From NCBI GenBank assembly GCA_020041925.1, contig CP083409.1: DNA of 64,000 bases. The stretch is one strand, 5' to 3'. Below are positions 44,893 through 52,828 of the stretch, one piece after another; within the stretch, counting starts at the first letter, position 1; the number at the start of each line of letters is the position of its first letter. The notes below the pieces were generated by a model. The model saw nothing but the letters and a program-made list of their open reading frames with translations. It did not search any database and was not told where the DNA came from. Source of the stretch: Faucicola osloensis_D. Lineage in GTDB: Bacteria > Pseudomonadota > Gammaproteobacteria > Pseudomonadales > Moraxellaceae. The position numbers and the translations under genes were made by a program.

Positions 44893-44968
44893 AATTTTTC
44901 CATTTTTATAGGCATTACTAATCTGGCGGTTAAATGCCACCTGTTTAGGGCATTTTAAGTCATTAATT

Positions 44969-44983
44969 GCGCTATAATAGCGC
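44969..44983. promoter_or_regulatory. Palindrome enclosing TATAAT between selO and the RTX gene
   Basis: GCGCTA-TAA-TAGCGC is a perfect 6-bp inverted repeat whose centre contains TATAAT on the plus strand. No good -35 is seen at 16-18 bp on either side. It may be a promoter -10 covered by an operator in this divergent gap. Confidence 0.4.
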
Positions 44984-45151
44984 GTTAATAGCCGGCTGAA
45001 AATTTGATTAAGCTTGCTGATGTTTTTTAAAATTTATATTGCTTACTATACCTTTATCCGAAGATAGGGTCTGTGCAATAACTGTGCATGAGTCAATGCC
45101 GCTGTAAAACTCACTTTTTGCTGTTATTAAGCGTTACTTGATAGAAGATCC

Positions 45152-45233
45152 GCTTAAAAAAGCAGTTAAAAAAAACAGGTAAAGAAAGCCACTTAAAAAG
45201 CCACTTAAAAAAACTACCTAAAAAGCCACTTAC
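45152..45233. repeat. 12-13 bp degenerate tandem array in the RTX gene leader
   Basis: About six units around the core TTAAAAAGCCACTT; the best are at 45186-45232, with a 12/13/12-bp period. The array ends a few bases before the Shine-Dalgarno of the RTX gene. Its core is nearly the reverse complement of units in the tolR-tolA gap. It occupies the right part of the 354-bp selO-RTX gap, which otherwise holds no gene. Confidence 0.7.
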
Positions 45234-45246
45234 GTAAAGGAAAGTC

Positions 45247-46590
45247 ATGCCTACGTTAGATCTGAACAATCCCAACAATGTCTATTTGGTTCAGTCGGGT
45301 TTTAATGTCCAAGATATCGAAAAATCGCCTACCTTGGTCAATTTGCTTAATCGATTCCAAGGTAACTTACTCATTGATGAGCAAGATACCACCGTTGGTG
45401 CCGGCGCAAAAGCCTACGGCAATACCATTCATATTGCTAAAAGTTACAAAAATTTTTTGAACATCGCCCATGAGCTAGGGCACGCAACCGGTCAATACCA
45501 ACAAATTAATCGTGATAAAAACAATTTGTATCAATTTGATACGCCACAAGCCTATGGAATGGCACGCGCCAAAGCAGAGGGTGAGGCAACTTATTATGAG
45601 TTTTTGGTGGCAAAAGAATTGGGGTATCAACGGTTTGTCAAACCCTTGTGGCTTGATAACGCGGCAAAACCGCAAGATAAAGATGTGTTTACTGAGGTCG
45701 ATGAAATCATGCGCCAAGCTATCAGTGACAACGACAAAATAACCCAATTGGCAGTCCTCAACCAGAGCATGTTGCCCAGTGGGCAGTTTCATGTGCCACT
45801 TTATACGTATGATGAATACAACACCTTGGTGTTCTTGAATAACCGTTTTGCCATTTCGCGTATATCGCAAGATTATCAGCAAGCATTTGGCAAGCCACTG
45901 GATTGGAACAGTTATGAAGCCAAATCCCTTGCCAATAAAGCTAACCAGTATTTTGGCACCTTAGCTAATGACGTCCTCATCAATCACCATATTGATGGTT
46001 CTGTGCTTGGACAGCAGGGCGTAGGGGATTTATTATGGGGTAGTCAGGGGGACGATGTGCTAGTGGGTAATAGCGGTCAAGATAGGCTGCTAGGCGGTGC
46101 TGATGATGATGTGCTCATCGGCAATGCCGGTGATGATGTGCTAGTGGGTGATACGGGCAATGATTTATATTATTTCACCAAAGGATTTGGTCATGATACC
46201 ATCATCAATGTGGGCGGTGGCAAAGATACGGTTTATCTTGCGGATAGAGGCTATGACGAGCTCAGCTTGGTCACTCAAGAAAAGCAGGACTTAACGCTGG
46301 ATTTTGCAACTAGTTCGCCCAATGACAATGAGAACAACGATAAGCCGACTGACGATCAACTTACCATCAAAGATTTTTATTTGGGGGGCGATAACGCCAG
46401 TTTAGCTATCGGTTTTGCAAAAGGCGGCAACGCCAACCCTGCGACGCTGATGCCAGTCAGTCAATTAACCAGTCAATTAACAAATTTTGGCTCAGGAGCG
46501 CAGCGTGATATGACTGATTATCAGCCAATACTGCAAAAATCTCTTTTACAACTGGGCAAAGTCAATGTGACTGCTACCAACGACAAATAA
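45247..46590 (+). CDS. RTX calcium-binding protein with N-terminal HExxH metallopeptidase-like domain
   Basis: 447-aa protein with two parts. The N-terminal domain (about 1-240) has a zinc-protease signature HELGH at residues 75-79 (AHELGHATGQ), and 30-36 residues later the segment KAEGEATYYEF supplies a possible third ligand Glu. The middle (about 255-315) has RTX nonapeptides such as GSQGDDVLVG, GGADDDVLIG, GDDVLVGDTGNDLYYF, followed by an RTX-type end segment. No N-terminal signal peptide, so type I secretion through a C-terminal signal is likely, though no ABC exporter genes are near. TAAAGGAAAG precedes the ATG. It is probably a secreted protease or toxin; not a classical serralysin, whose HEXXHXXGXXH is not present. 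Confidence 0.8.
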   Translation: MPTLDLNNPNNVYLVQSGFNVQDIEKSPTLVNLLNRFQGNLLIDEQDTTVGAGAKAYGNTIHIAKSYKNFLNIAHELGHATGQYQQINRDKNNLYQFDTPQAYGMARAKAEGEATYYEFLVAKELGYQRFVKPLWLDNAAKPQDKDVFTEVDEIMRQAISDNDKITQLAVLNQSMLPSGQFHVPLYTYDEYNTLVFLNNRFAISRISQDYQQAFGKPLDWNSYEAKSLANKANQYFGTLANDVLINHHIDGSVLGQQGVGDLLWGSQGDDVLVGNSGQDRLLGGADDDVLIGNAGDDVLVGDTGNDLYYFTKGFGHDTIINVGGGKDTVYLADRGYDELSLVTQEKQDLTLDFATSSPNDNENNDKPTDDQLTIKDFYLGGDNASLAIGFAKGGNANPATLMPVSQLTSQLTNFGSGAQRDMTDYQPILQKSLLQLGKVNVTATNDK

Positions 46591-46634
46591 GCGGTTTGTC
46601 ACACAAACACAAAAAGCTACTGCAAGGAAATGCG

Positions 46635-47315
46635 ATGTTACCATTAGAAATTAAATATTTGCAAAACGCTCAATATGAACCTACCCATGCAGCGATGCTG
46701 GCACGCGTGTTATCGCGTATCGAGCAAAAAAAATCTGTCAGCAGTGAGCAGGCGCAGCTTAGCGCTGATGAGTTATGGATTGTAGATCATGATAATGTGT
46801 TTACACTGGGTCAAGCGGGCAAACCTGAACATATTTTGCAAAGAGATAATACCCCCATCATCCACACCGATCGTGGCGGTCAAGTCACTTGGCATGGTCA
46901 TGGGCAGTTGGTGGTGTATTTTTTATTTGATTTAAATGCATTGGGGTGGGGCGTGCGTGATTTGGTCAGCAAAGCTGAAAACATCATCATTGATGTCATC
47001 ACGCCTTATTTGCCGCCAGATTTTTATGCCAAAGCGCGTGCAGATGCGCCAGGGGTGTATGTGTATAACCAAGACGATTTAGAACTTGGTAAAATTGCGT
47101 CATTGGGATTTAAAATAAAACACGGCTTTAGTTATCATGGCATCGCCATCAATGTACAAAATGATTTGACCCCGTTTCAAATGATTAACCCTTGTGGCTA
47201 TGCCGGTATGACCATGTTGCGTCTAGCAGATTTTGCGGACGTGGATTATCAAGCATTTACCCAACAATTTATCAACCGTGTCAACCAAGAACGCCAATTT
47301 AGCCTAAGCAAATAA
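46635..47315 (+). CDS. lipB: Octanoyltransferase LipB
   Basis: Transfers octanoyl from ACP to lipoyl domains, first step of lipoate synthesis; 226 aa. Family blocks are DELWIVDHDNVFTLGQAGKPEHIL, IIHTDRGGQVTWHGHGQLVVYFLFDL near residue 77-100, the catalytic-Lys region LGKIASLGFKIKHGFSYHGIAINV near 150, and INPCGYAGM with the catalytic Cys near 180. AAGGAAATGCG places the start at ATG 46635; a TTG 13 codons earlier is less likely. LipA is not nearby. It follows the RTX gene by 44 bp on the same strand and could share its transcript. Confidence 0.95.
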   Translation: MLPLEIKYLQNAQYEPTHAAMLARVLSRIEQKKSVSSEQAQLSADELWIVDHDNVFTLGQAGKPEHILQRDNTPIIHTDRGGQVTWHGHGQLVVYFLFDLNALGWGVRDLVSKAENIIIDVITPYLPPDFYAKARADAPGVYVYNQDDLELGKIASLGFKIKHGFSYHGIAINVQNDLTPFQMINPCGYAGMTMLRLADFADVDYQAFTQQFINRVNQERQFSLSK

Positions 47316-47361
47316 AATTTTACTAGAGGTTTAAATATAAGCGCCTTTAATATAACTGTGT

Positions 47362-48315
47362 TTAATTCAACGATTGATTAGAGTAGGTAATGCCTTTAGC
47401 TTCATACACTTGGTAAGTTGCTTGCAGTAAATCATCAATATACGGATTGGATTGGTGTGCCAACACATTCATAAAAATCGGGGTTGTCGCATCTTCGTGG
47501 CGTAGACGATGATAATGAATTTGCTCGGTACGGACGGTTTTTAAACTATCAGGCACTAAGGTAATACCTTCACCTGCCGCCACCAAGCCCAAAGCAATTT
47601 GGATATCGCGCACTTTGGTGGTCAAATGAGGTGACAACTGATGGCGGGCAAACAAATACATGAGTTGGTCAGTTTCGCCATTAAATAGCGGATTTTGCAG
47701 GATTGGCAAGGGCGTGCGATGATACAAAATGAGCGTATCTTCTAGCAGCTCCTTAAATGCGATGCCGATATCATCCGGGCGTGATGCCAAGGGGTGCGCC
47801 ATCGGCAGCGCCACCACAAAGCGTTCATGACGTAAAAATATCTGTTGCACAAAGTTGTCATTGTGCCGAAATCTTCCAAACCCTACATCGATGTCTCCCG
47901 ATTTTAGCGCTGACATTTGCTGCTCCGAATTGATTTCGACCAGCTTGATATCCAAATTTGGGTGTCGCTGTTTGACCGTAGAAATAATCTCAGGCAACAA
48001 ACCGTATAGCACCGAGGCGACAAATCCAATCGTCAAATGATTGCTTCGATGCGGCTGGGCAAAGCGCTGAGTCAACTCACTGGCTTGCTCAAGTTGCAAC
48101 AATATTGGCTCAATCTGTGCCAAAAAAAAATGCCCTGCTGCAGTTAAGGTCATTGGGCGGTGATAGCGATCTAGCAGTTCGACACCCAGCTCGCTTTCAA
48201 GTTGCTGGACATGGCGGCTTAACGATGGCTGCGATATAGCCAAGGTTTTGGCAGCTTGGCTAAAACTGCCTGCTTTTGCCACTACCACAAAATAGGTGAG
48301 TTGTGAAATATCCAT
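47362..48315 (-). CDS. LysR-family transcriptional regulator
   Basis: LysR-type regulator, 317 aa from ATG 48315. N-terminal winged HTH is MDISQLTYFVVVAKAGSFSQAAKTLAISQPSLSRHVQQLESELG, with LDRYHRPMTLTAAGHFFL. The effector domain (about 90-300) has HLTIGFVASVLYGLLPEI and GDIDVGFGRF, resembling CatM/BenM-type members in general outline. A TTG four codons upstream is an alternative start. Its target is unknown: the genes beside it are lipB (convergent) and the DUF805 gene (divergent), and the latter is the natural candidate. The C-terminus looks complete. Confidence 0.9.
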   Translation of the reverse strand: MDISQLTYFVVVAKAGSFSQAAKTLAISQPSLSRHVQQLESELGVELLDRYHRPMTLTAAGHFFLAQIEPILLQLEQASELTQRFAQPHRSNHLTIGFVASVLYGLLPEIISTVKQRHPNLDIKLVEINSEQQMSALKSGDIDVGFGRFRHNDNFVQQIFLRHERFVVALPMAHPLASRPDDIGIAFKELLEDTLILYHRTPLPILQNPLFNGETDQLMYLFARHQLSPHLTTKVRDIQIALGLVAAGEGITLVPDSLKTVRTEQIHYHRLRHEDATTPIFMNVLAHQSNPYIDDLLQATYQVYEAKGITYSNQSLN

Positions 48316-48403
48316 ATCAATACTCAATGATTATTACAGCGTTGTGTTATCGGGGTTAAAAACTGTTTACTCATTCAATAAATTTGCTATCAAGCCAAAC
48401 CGT

Positions 48404-48431
48404 TAAATCAATGTCACTAAATCAATGTTAC
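48404..48431. repeat. 14-bp tandem duplication in the LysR/DUF805 divergent gap
   Basis: TAAATCAATGTCAC followed directly by TAAATCAATGTTAC. Could be paired regulator sites or a leader duplication. Confidence 0.6.
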
Positions 48432-48558
48432 AAAAAATGTCAAATTTATGTCGCCATTTCAAGATATTCTAACCAATATATTATAAAATTTGGGCAATAC
48501 TATGCTAAAAATATGACGCTAAAAAAACAGTTTAAACCTCTAGATTAAGTTGCTCATT

Positions 48559-49665
48559 ATGGCCATCCGTCTACCCAAGCCAAAAAAAGCCCAGTCTTTA
48601 CCGCCCATTGAACCCAGTTTCGATAATATGCATCAAGTTGATGAAATGCAAGCTGATGAAATAATTGAAACTGAAGTTGGTACGTCGTTTGTCACATTAA
48701 CCGAGCTGCATGAAGGCTTTAATAATCGTCGGTTTTTTGATTGGCACGGTCGGGTTAGCCGTGTTCAGTTTTTAGCGTATTCCACCTTTAATGCGTTGAT
48801 AGCACTAATGCTTGTCGCTTTACTATTTGTGATGATTGGCGGCTTTCAAGGCATGGTAAATGCCAGTAGTGAGCAGTTGCCGATGAGTTTGCTTGGCGCA
48901 AGTAGTGTGGGTGTGGCGGTTTTGTTTTATCTACAGCTTGCCGTTAGCAAACGGCGCTTCAATGACCTTAACAAAACAGGGTGGCTTGCGCTATTGATGT
49001 TAGTGCCTGGGGTAAATATCTTAGTTTACCTTTACTTGCTAGCAGTCGAAGGGACGGCAGGCGCCAATTATTATGGCTTACCTGCTAGACCTGTTAACCA
49101 GTTAAAAACGGTACTGATGGTATTGATTCCGCTGTTAGTCATGTCACTCATCGGTTTGTTAACCCAAGTTGTCGTGCCCAGCTATCACAGTTATCAAGCG
49201 ATGAAAAATAGTAGAGATGCTCAAAAAAATGTCATTGTGACGGCAACAAACCTTAGCCAATCGGCGCAGAAATTGCCTGCAACTGCTTCCGCTGTTGCCG
49301 CCTCTACCGCTCAACCAGAGAATTTAAGAACAGAAGCGATAGTAATTACCGGTGAGCAATTAGGAAACGGCGTGGCGTCAAACCCACAACCCACCGCGCC
49401 AGCGAATGACAATCCCGCTATAACTACCAATCAAGTGTCAGACACGCTCGCCAACACGCCAAGTAGGACTAATCAGATGCCTGAGGCGTCAACTGATGCC
49501 GCTAATCCCAATACCCTAAATCCCGATACCCAAAATCAAGGTTCAAATGAGCGCGCGCAGACGGACAGCAATCCCACAACGAATGCCCCTAATAGTCAAG
49601 GGGTGGTTTCTTATGAAGACTTTGTCAAAGCCTCTGAACAACAAATATTTATCGATAGAAGATAA
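48559..49665 (+). CDS. DUF805 membrane protein with long Ser/Thr/Asn-rich tail
   Basis: 368-aa inner-membrane protein. A soluble N-terminus (about 1-55) precedes the DUF805 core, which begins RRFFDWHGRVSRVQFLAYSTFNALIAL. Transmembrane helices lie at about 70-95, 108-128, 140-162 and a fourth around 195-215. YLQLAVSKRRFNDLNKTGWLALLMLVPGVNI is the typical family block. The C-terminal 140 residues are low-complexity Ala/Thr/Asn/Pro, presumably periplasmic. Start is the ATG at 48559; an in-frame TTG three codons earlier is possible. Shine-Dalgarno is weak. Function of DUF805 is unknown. Confidence 0.8.
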   Translation: MAIRLPKPKKAQSLPPIEPSFDNMHQVDEMQADEIIETEVGTSFVTLTELHEGFNNRRFFDWHGRVSRVQFLAYSTFNALIALMLVALLFVMIGGFQGMVNASSEQLPMSLLGASSVGVAVLFYLQLAVSKRRFNDLNKTGWLALLMLVPGVNILVYLYLLAVEGTAGANYYGLPARPVNQLKTVLMVLIPLLVMSLIGLLTQVVVPSYHSYQAMKNSRDAQKNVIVTATNLSQSAQKLPATASAVAASTAQPENLRTEAIVITGEQLGNGVASNPQPTAPANDNPAITTNQVSDTLANTPSRTNQMPEASTDAANPNTLNPDTQNQGSNERAQTDSNPTTNAPNSQGVVSYEDFVKASEQQIFIDRR

Positions 49666-49795
49666 TTTGTTTAAGCAAGAGCTAAATAAATGGTTTAATC
49701 CTGACCAAAAGTATAAATTAACTGTCAGTGAGTTTCACTATCCGCGGTTTACAAACGGTTTCAAATCTGCACATTTGCTAATACAAGTTAGCTAA
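49613..49795 (+). CDS. Possible small protein overlapping the DUF805 gene end
   Basis: 60-aa ORF (MKTLSKPLNNKYLSIEDNLFKQ...) in another frame, overlapping the DUF805 3' end by 53 bp. AAGGGG lies at a workable distance before its ATG. Two thirds lie outside the upstream gene and are protein-like (PDQKYKLTVSEFHYPRF). It could also be a frameshifted C-terminus of the DUF805 protein. Not recognised. Confidence 0.35.
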   Translation: MKTLSKPLNNKYLSIEDNLFKQELNKWFNPDQKYKLTVSEFHYPRFTNGFKSAHLLIQVS

Positions 49796-49879
49796 GTATA
49801 ACAAAACCACAATCAAACCTATGATTAAATAACGCCGCGCTATCCCTATAATGTTAGCTATCAAGAAGGGGTATTTAAC

Positions 49880-50293
49880 ATGAAGATTAACAAAACACAT
49901 GACAATATAAGGAGTGGCTTAGCATCTCAAAGTTTGGCGTCTCAGTTAGTTTTTGCTGACGTGGCTGAGCATGATTATCGCCAAGCAACCGTCAAATCGG
50001 CATTACCGCATTCGCTTAGTTCTCAAACTTATTTGGCAAATTACTCATCTAATTTTTTTACCATAAAAGATGAGGACAATCACTTAACTAGAGACTTACG
50101 ATTTAAAGATTTTTTTAACAAGTCTGCAAAGTTACCAAGAAAATCAGCCATAGATGATTTGGCGGATGATTTGACAACCGATAACAAAATTGATAATGAA
50201 TCTTGGCGACATAATCGTAAATGGCTTAGTGTCGTATTTATGATTTGGTTCTTTTTAGCTGTCGGTTTATTGCTAAACGCTGCTTATTATTAA
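49880..50293 (+). CDS. Hypothetical single-pass membrane protein
   Basis: 137 aa. The first 110 residues are hydrophilic and charged; one membrane helix near the C-terminus (about 115-134, WLSVVFMIWFFLAVGLLLN) makes it tail-anchored, N-in by the flanking Arg/Lys. AAGGGG precedes the ATG with good spacing. The family is not recognised. It sits between the DUF805 gene and another unknown gene, upstream of tolQ. Confidence 0.7.
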   Translation: MKINKTHDNIRSGLASQSLASQLVFADVAEHDYRQATVKSALPHSLSSQTYLANYSSNFFTIKDEDNHLTRDLRFKDFFNKSAKLPRKSAIDDLADDLTTDNKIDNESWRHNRKWLSVVFMIWFFLAVGLLLNAAYY

Positions 50294-50430
50294 CTAAAGC
50301 TATTAGCTACAACAGTTTTTTGGATGAATCATTGCATTTCACCATGTAATGATTTTTTTTGGCTCAAATGCATGAAAAAAGTTTTATAATGAAGCAATTG
50401 TGATAAACCAATCAGTTAAAAGGAAATCGC

Positions 50431-51177
50431 TTGCTAGTCACTCAAACGGATGCTAATACACAAACTATCGATTCAACGCTCGATAATCAAACTAGAACTA
50501 AAAACAATACAATCATAGACTTGCTTGCACTTATTACCGATACCATGCCGCAGTGGAAAGTGCATCGGTGTCAAGTGACGGATGGGATTATCTCACAGCA
50601 CCTGCCTATGAAATTTATTTACCATTATGAGTATTTATCCGACCTGCTCAAACTGCAACATCCATTAAATGGTCAATTGCTAGCAAGCTTTGATCAATTG
50701 CTGACGCGAGAACAATTTGCGCAAATGCTTGGCATTCATCCCAACCAAGTAGTCAATCCTTGGCAAATAAAGTTTGTTGGCAAATTGGTGGTGTTTTACC
50801 AACAACCTGATATTGCCTTGCGTTTGCATTGGGTGAATACTAGCAAAACATTTGAGCCTATCTACCTCTCATCAAAATTATCTAAAACAGAAGCTTTGCC
50901 CTATGCGATTGATAATGCTTTTACCAATTGGCAGATTACCGGAGTAGAAATTATTCAAAAAAATCCGCAGGTTGAGCTTGTGTATGACAGTGATGAAACC
51001 AATGGCACCCAATCCATTTTGCCTTCCACCCAATTTGTACCCGTGCCTACGCCGTTAGCCCATTGGATGATGGCATATTTTCAGTCGCATCCTATCATTG
51101 CCAATGAGTGGTTGGCGCTAATCAAATCAGAAGCGCAATCTTATGCCCAAACACAGCAGTTTATTGCCGAGCCATGA
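50431..51177 (+). CDS. Hypothetical protein with TTG start
   Basis: 248-aa soluble protein with no signal peptide. The TTG start at 50431 is well supported: AAAGGAAA lies 4-10 nt upstream and no in-frame ATG precedes the conserved-looking part. Notable segments are LITDTMPQWKVHRCQVTDGIISQHLP, FYQQPDIALRLHWVNTSK and the C-terminal PTPLAHWMMAYFQSHPIIANEWLALI. I do not recognise a domain. It is 270 bp upstream of tolQ on the same strand, in the place where ybgC is often found, but it does not look like a hotdog thioesterase. Confidence 0.7.
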   Translation: MLVTQTDANTQTIDSTLDNQTRTKNNTIIDLLALITDTMPQWKVHRCQVTDGIISQHLPMKFIYHYEYLSDLLKLQHPLNGQLLASFDQLLTREQFAQMLGIHPNQVVNPWQIKFVGKLVVFYQQPDIALRLHWVNTSKTFEPIYLSSKLSKTEALPYAIDNAFTNWQITGVEIIQKNPQVELVYDSDETNGTQSILPSTQFVPVPTPLAHWMMAYFQSHPIIANEWLALIKSEAQSYAQTQQFIAEP

Positions 51178-51385
51178 CTTTTATGCGTATCTTTTTAGCC
51201 TTAGTTTTTAGTCGTAGCAGCCATGCCATTATCAATACTAGCAAAGTCCCAAAATTTTTATACGATTAGCAAATGTTATTGGTTACAATATGCTTATGTT
51301 AATTCTAGTGCTCGACCTTATAATTGCACTAGTTTTTGGTTTTAATCGGGTATGGTTGGTAGGCTGTTGACAAGCTGTCATCAAA

Positions 51386-51425
51386 ATATTTAGTGATTTA
51401 TATTTAAATTTATATTTAGTGATTT
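51386..51425 (+). repeat. Spaced 14-bp direct repeat upstream of tolQ
   Basis: ATATTTAGTGATTT occurs at 51386-51399 and 51412-51425, separated by 12 bp, just before the tolQ Shine-Dalgarno region. Confidence 0.6.
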
Positions 51426-51448
51426 GGATGGTTGGGGAAGCATAACTT

Positions 51449-52177
51449 ATGGAAGGCTCGATTGATCTCGTCAGTTTGGTGACGCATGCCAGTATTTTCG
51501 TCAAAATTATCATGGGCATTTTATTATTTGCTTCTTTGTTGTGTTGGGTCACTATTTTTCGTTTAAGCAGTCGTTTGGCAATTGCCACGCGCGCCGATAA
51601 TTATTTTGAGAAAACCTTTTGGTCAGGGGTTGAATTGCCAACCCTATACAAAGGTGTTCAAGGCAATCCTGATAGAAGTGGACTTGAGCAAATCTTTTTT
51701 ATTGGCTTTAGTGAGTTTTTAAAACTGCTCAAAAACACCCAAGCCCGTAGTGAAATCATTGAAGGTGTCGAGCGCAAACTTCGCGTTGGCTTGGGTCGTC
51801 AACAACTCGAGCTTGAGCAAGGGTTGCCGTTACTAGCCAGTATTGCTTCGGTCTCGCCTTATATCGGTCTGCTTGGTACGGTTTGGGGGATTATGACGGC
51901 TTTTATGGGCTTATCGACTTCTTCGCAAGCCACACTGGCTGCGGTTGCGCCTGGTATTGCCGAAGCCTTGATTGCCACGGCGCTCGGTTTGTTTGCTGCG
52001 ATTCCAGCAGCATTGGCTTTCAACCACTTTACCGCAAAAAACGATAAAGTTTATCAAAGTCGTAGCCTGTTCTGTGATGAGATGATAGGCATGTTGTTGC
52101 GACAAACTGTGGATACGGCTAGCAACTTACCGACGGGGATGAATTCACCTGCCATGATGTCACCGCTAGCTAGATAA
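51449..52177 (+). CDS. tolQ: Tol-Pal system protein TolQ
   Basis: Inner-membrane proton-channel subunit (242 aa, MotA/TolQ/ExbB family) that energises outer-membrane constriction at division. Three membrane helices: about 12-38 (VKIIMGILLFASLLCWVTIF), about 135-160 and about 168-195. The family block is LASIASVSPYIGLLGTVWGIMTAFMGL...ATLAAVAPGIAEALIATALGLFAAIPA. GGGAAG precedes the ATG. First gene of tolQ-R-A-B. Confidence 0.95.
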   Translation: MEGSIDLVSLVTHASIFVKIIMGILLFASLLCWVTIFRLSSRLAIATRADNYFEKTFWSGVELPTLYKGVQGNPDRSGLEQIFFIGFSEFLKLLKNTQARSEIIEGVERKLRVGLGRQQLELEQGLPLLASIASVSPYIGLLGTVWGIMTAFMGLSTSSQATLAAVAPGIAEALIATALGLFAAIPAALAFNHFTAKNDKVYQSRSLFCDEMIGMLLRQTVDTASNLPTGMNSPAMMSPLAR

Positions 52178-52229
52178 ACGCTAAATGCTAAATGAATGTT
52201 AGATAAATTTTCTTGAATAACTTGACACT

Positions 52230-52697
52230 ATGAAAGCAAACCCTTACAGCCGTAACCGTCCTCAAAAACTCAATGCAGGTATGAATGTGGTGCCTTACAT
52301 TGACGTTATGTTGGTGCTGCTTGTTATATTTATGGTGACCGCGCCCATGCTAACAACGGGAGTAGATATTGATTTGCCAAAAGCGCAAACAAAATCACTG
52401 CAGCAAGGCACGCAGTTACCGGTGATTGTGTCACTAAAATCTGATGGGCAACTATATTTAAGTACCCAAGACAAAACCGATGAGCCAATGAGCGAAGCGG
52501 CACTAATCGCGACTTTGAATAATTTACAATCTCAGCCTCAATACCAGTTCGATGGAAAGCCCAATTTCAATGTGATGATTAATGCCGATCAAAATAACCA
52601 ATATGGGGATATTATCCAATTGATGGCAAACTTGCAGCAAGCGGGCATTCAAAAGGTTGGCTTGTTAACGGCACCGCCAAAACCAGCCAGCAAGTAG
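52230..52697 (+). CDS. tolR: Tol-Pal system protein TolR
   Basis: ExbD/TolR family, 155 aa, partner of TolQ. A single N-terminal helix (about 20-40) contains the proton-path Asp in NVVPYIDVMLVLLVIFMVTAPML. The periplasmic domain follows with DIDLPKA and VMINADQNNQYGDIIQLMANLQQAG. It starts 52 bp after tolQ. Its stop codon TAG is inside the first unit of the tandem array that fills the gap to tolA. Confidence 0.95.
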   Translation: MKANPYSRNRPQKLNAGMNVVPYIDVMLVLLVIFMVTAPMLTTGVDIDLPKAQTKSLQQGTQLPVIVSLKSDGQLYLSTQDKTDEPMSEAALIATLNNLQSQPQYQFDGKPNFNVMINADQNNQYGDIIQLMANLQQAGIQKVGLLTAPPKPASK

Positions 52698-52785
52698 CCT
52701 TTTAATCAAGTGGCTTTTAATGAAGTAGTTTTTTAATAAAGTAGCTTTTTAATGAAGTAGCTTTCTAATACGGTGAGCTTTTAAT
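52691..52785. repeat. 16-bp degenerate tandem array between tolR and tolA
   Basis: Six copies of about 16 bp, for example AAAGTAGCTTTTTAAT (52738-52753) and GAAGTAGCTTTCTAAT (52754-52769). The first copy overlaps the tolR stop. The array ends about 45 bp before tolA. The unit's reverse complement is nearly the same as the array before the RTX gene. Confidence 0.8.
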
Positions 52786-52828
52786 TTTTGGTTGAACATT
52801 TTTGCTAGAATAAGGAAATACTGAGACG

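Noticed and set aside
51174..51269. Tiny hydrophobic ORF (31 codons) before tolQ
   Set aside because: It overlaps the end of the upstream gene and has no ribosome site or recognisable family. The region reads better as a leader.
45152..52785. Tandem arrays as CRISPR
   Set aside because: Units are 12-16 bp, degenerate and directly adjacent with no unique spacers, and no cas genes are present.
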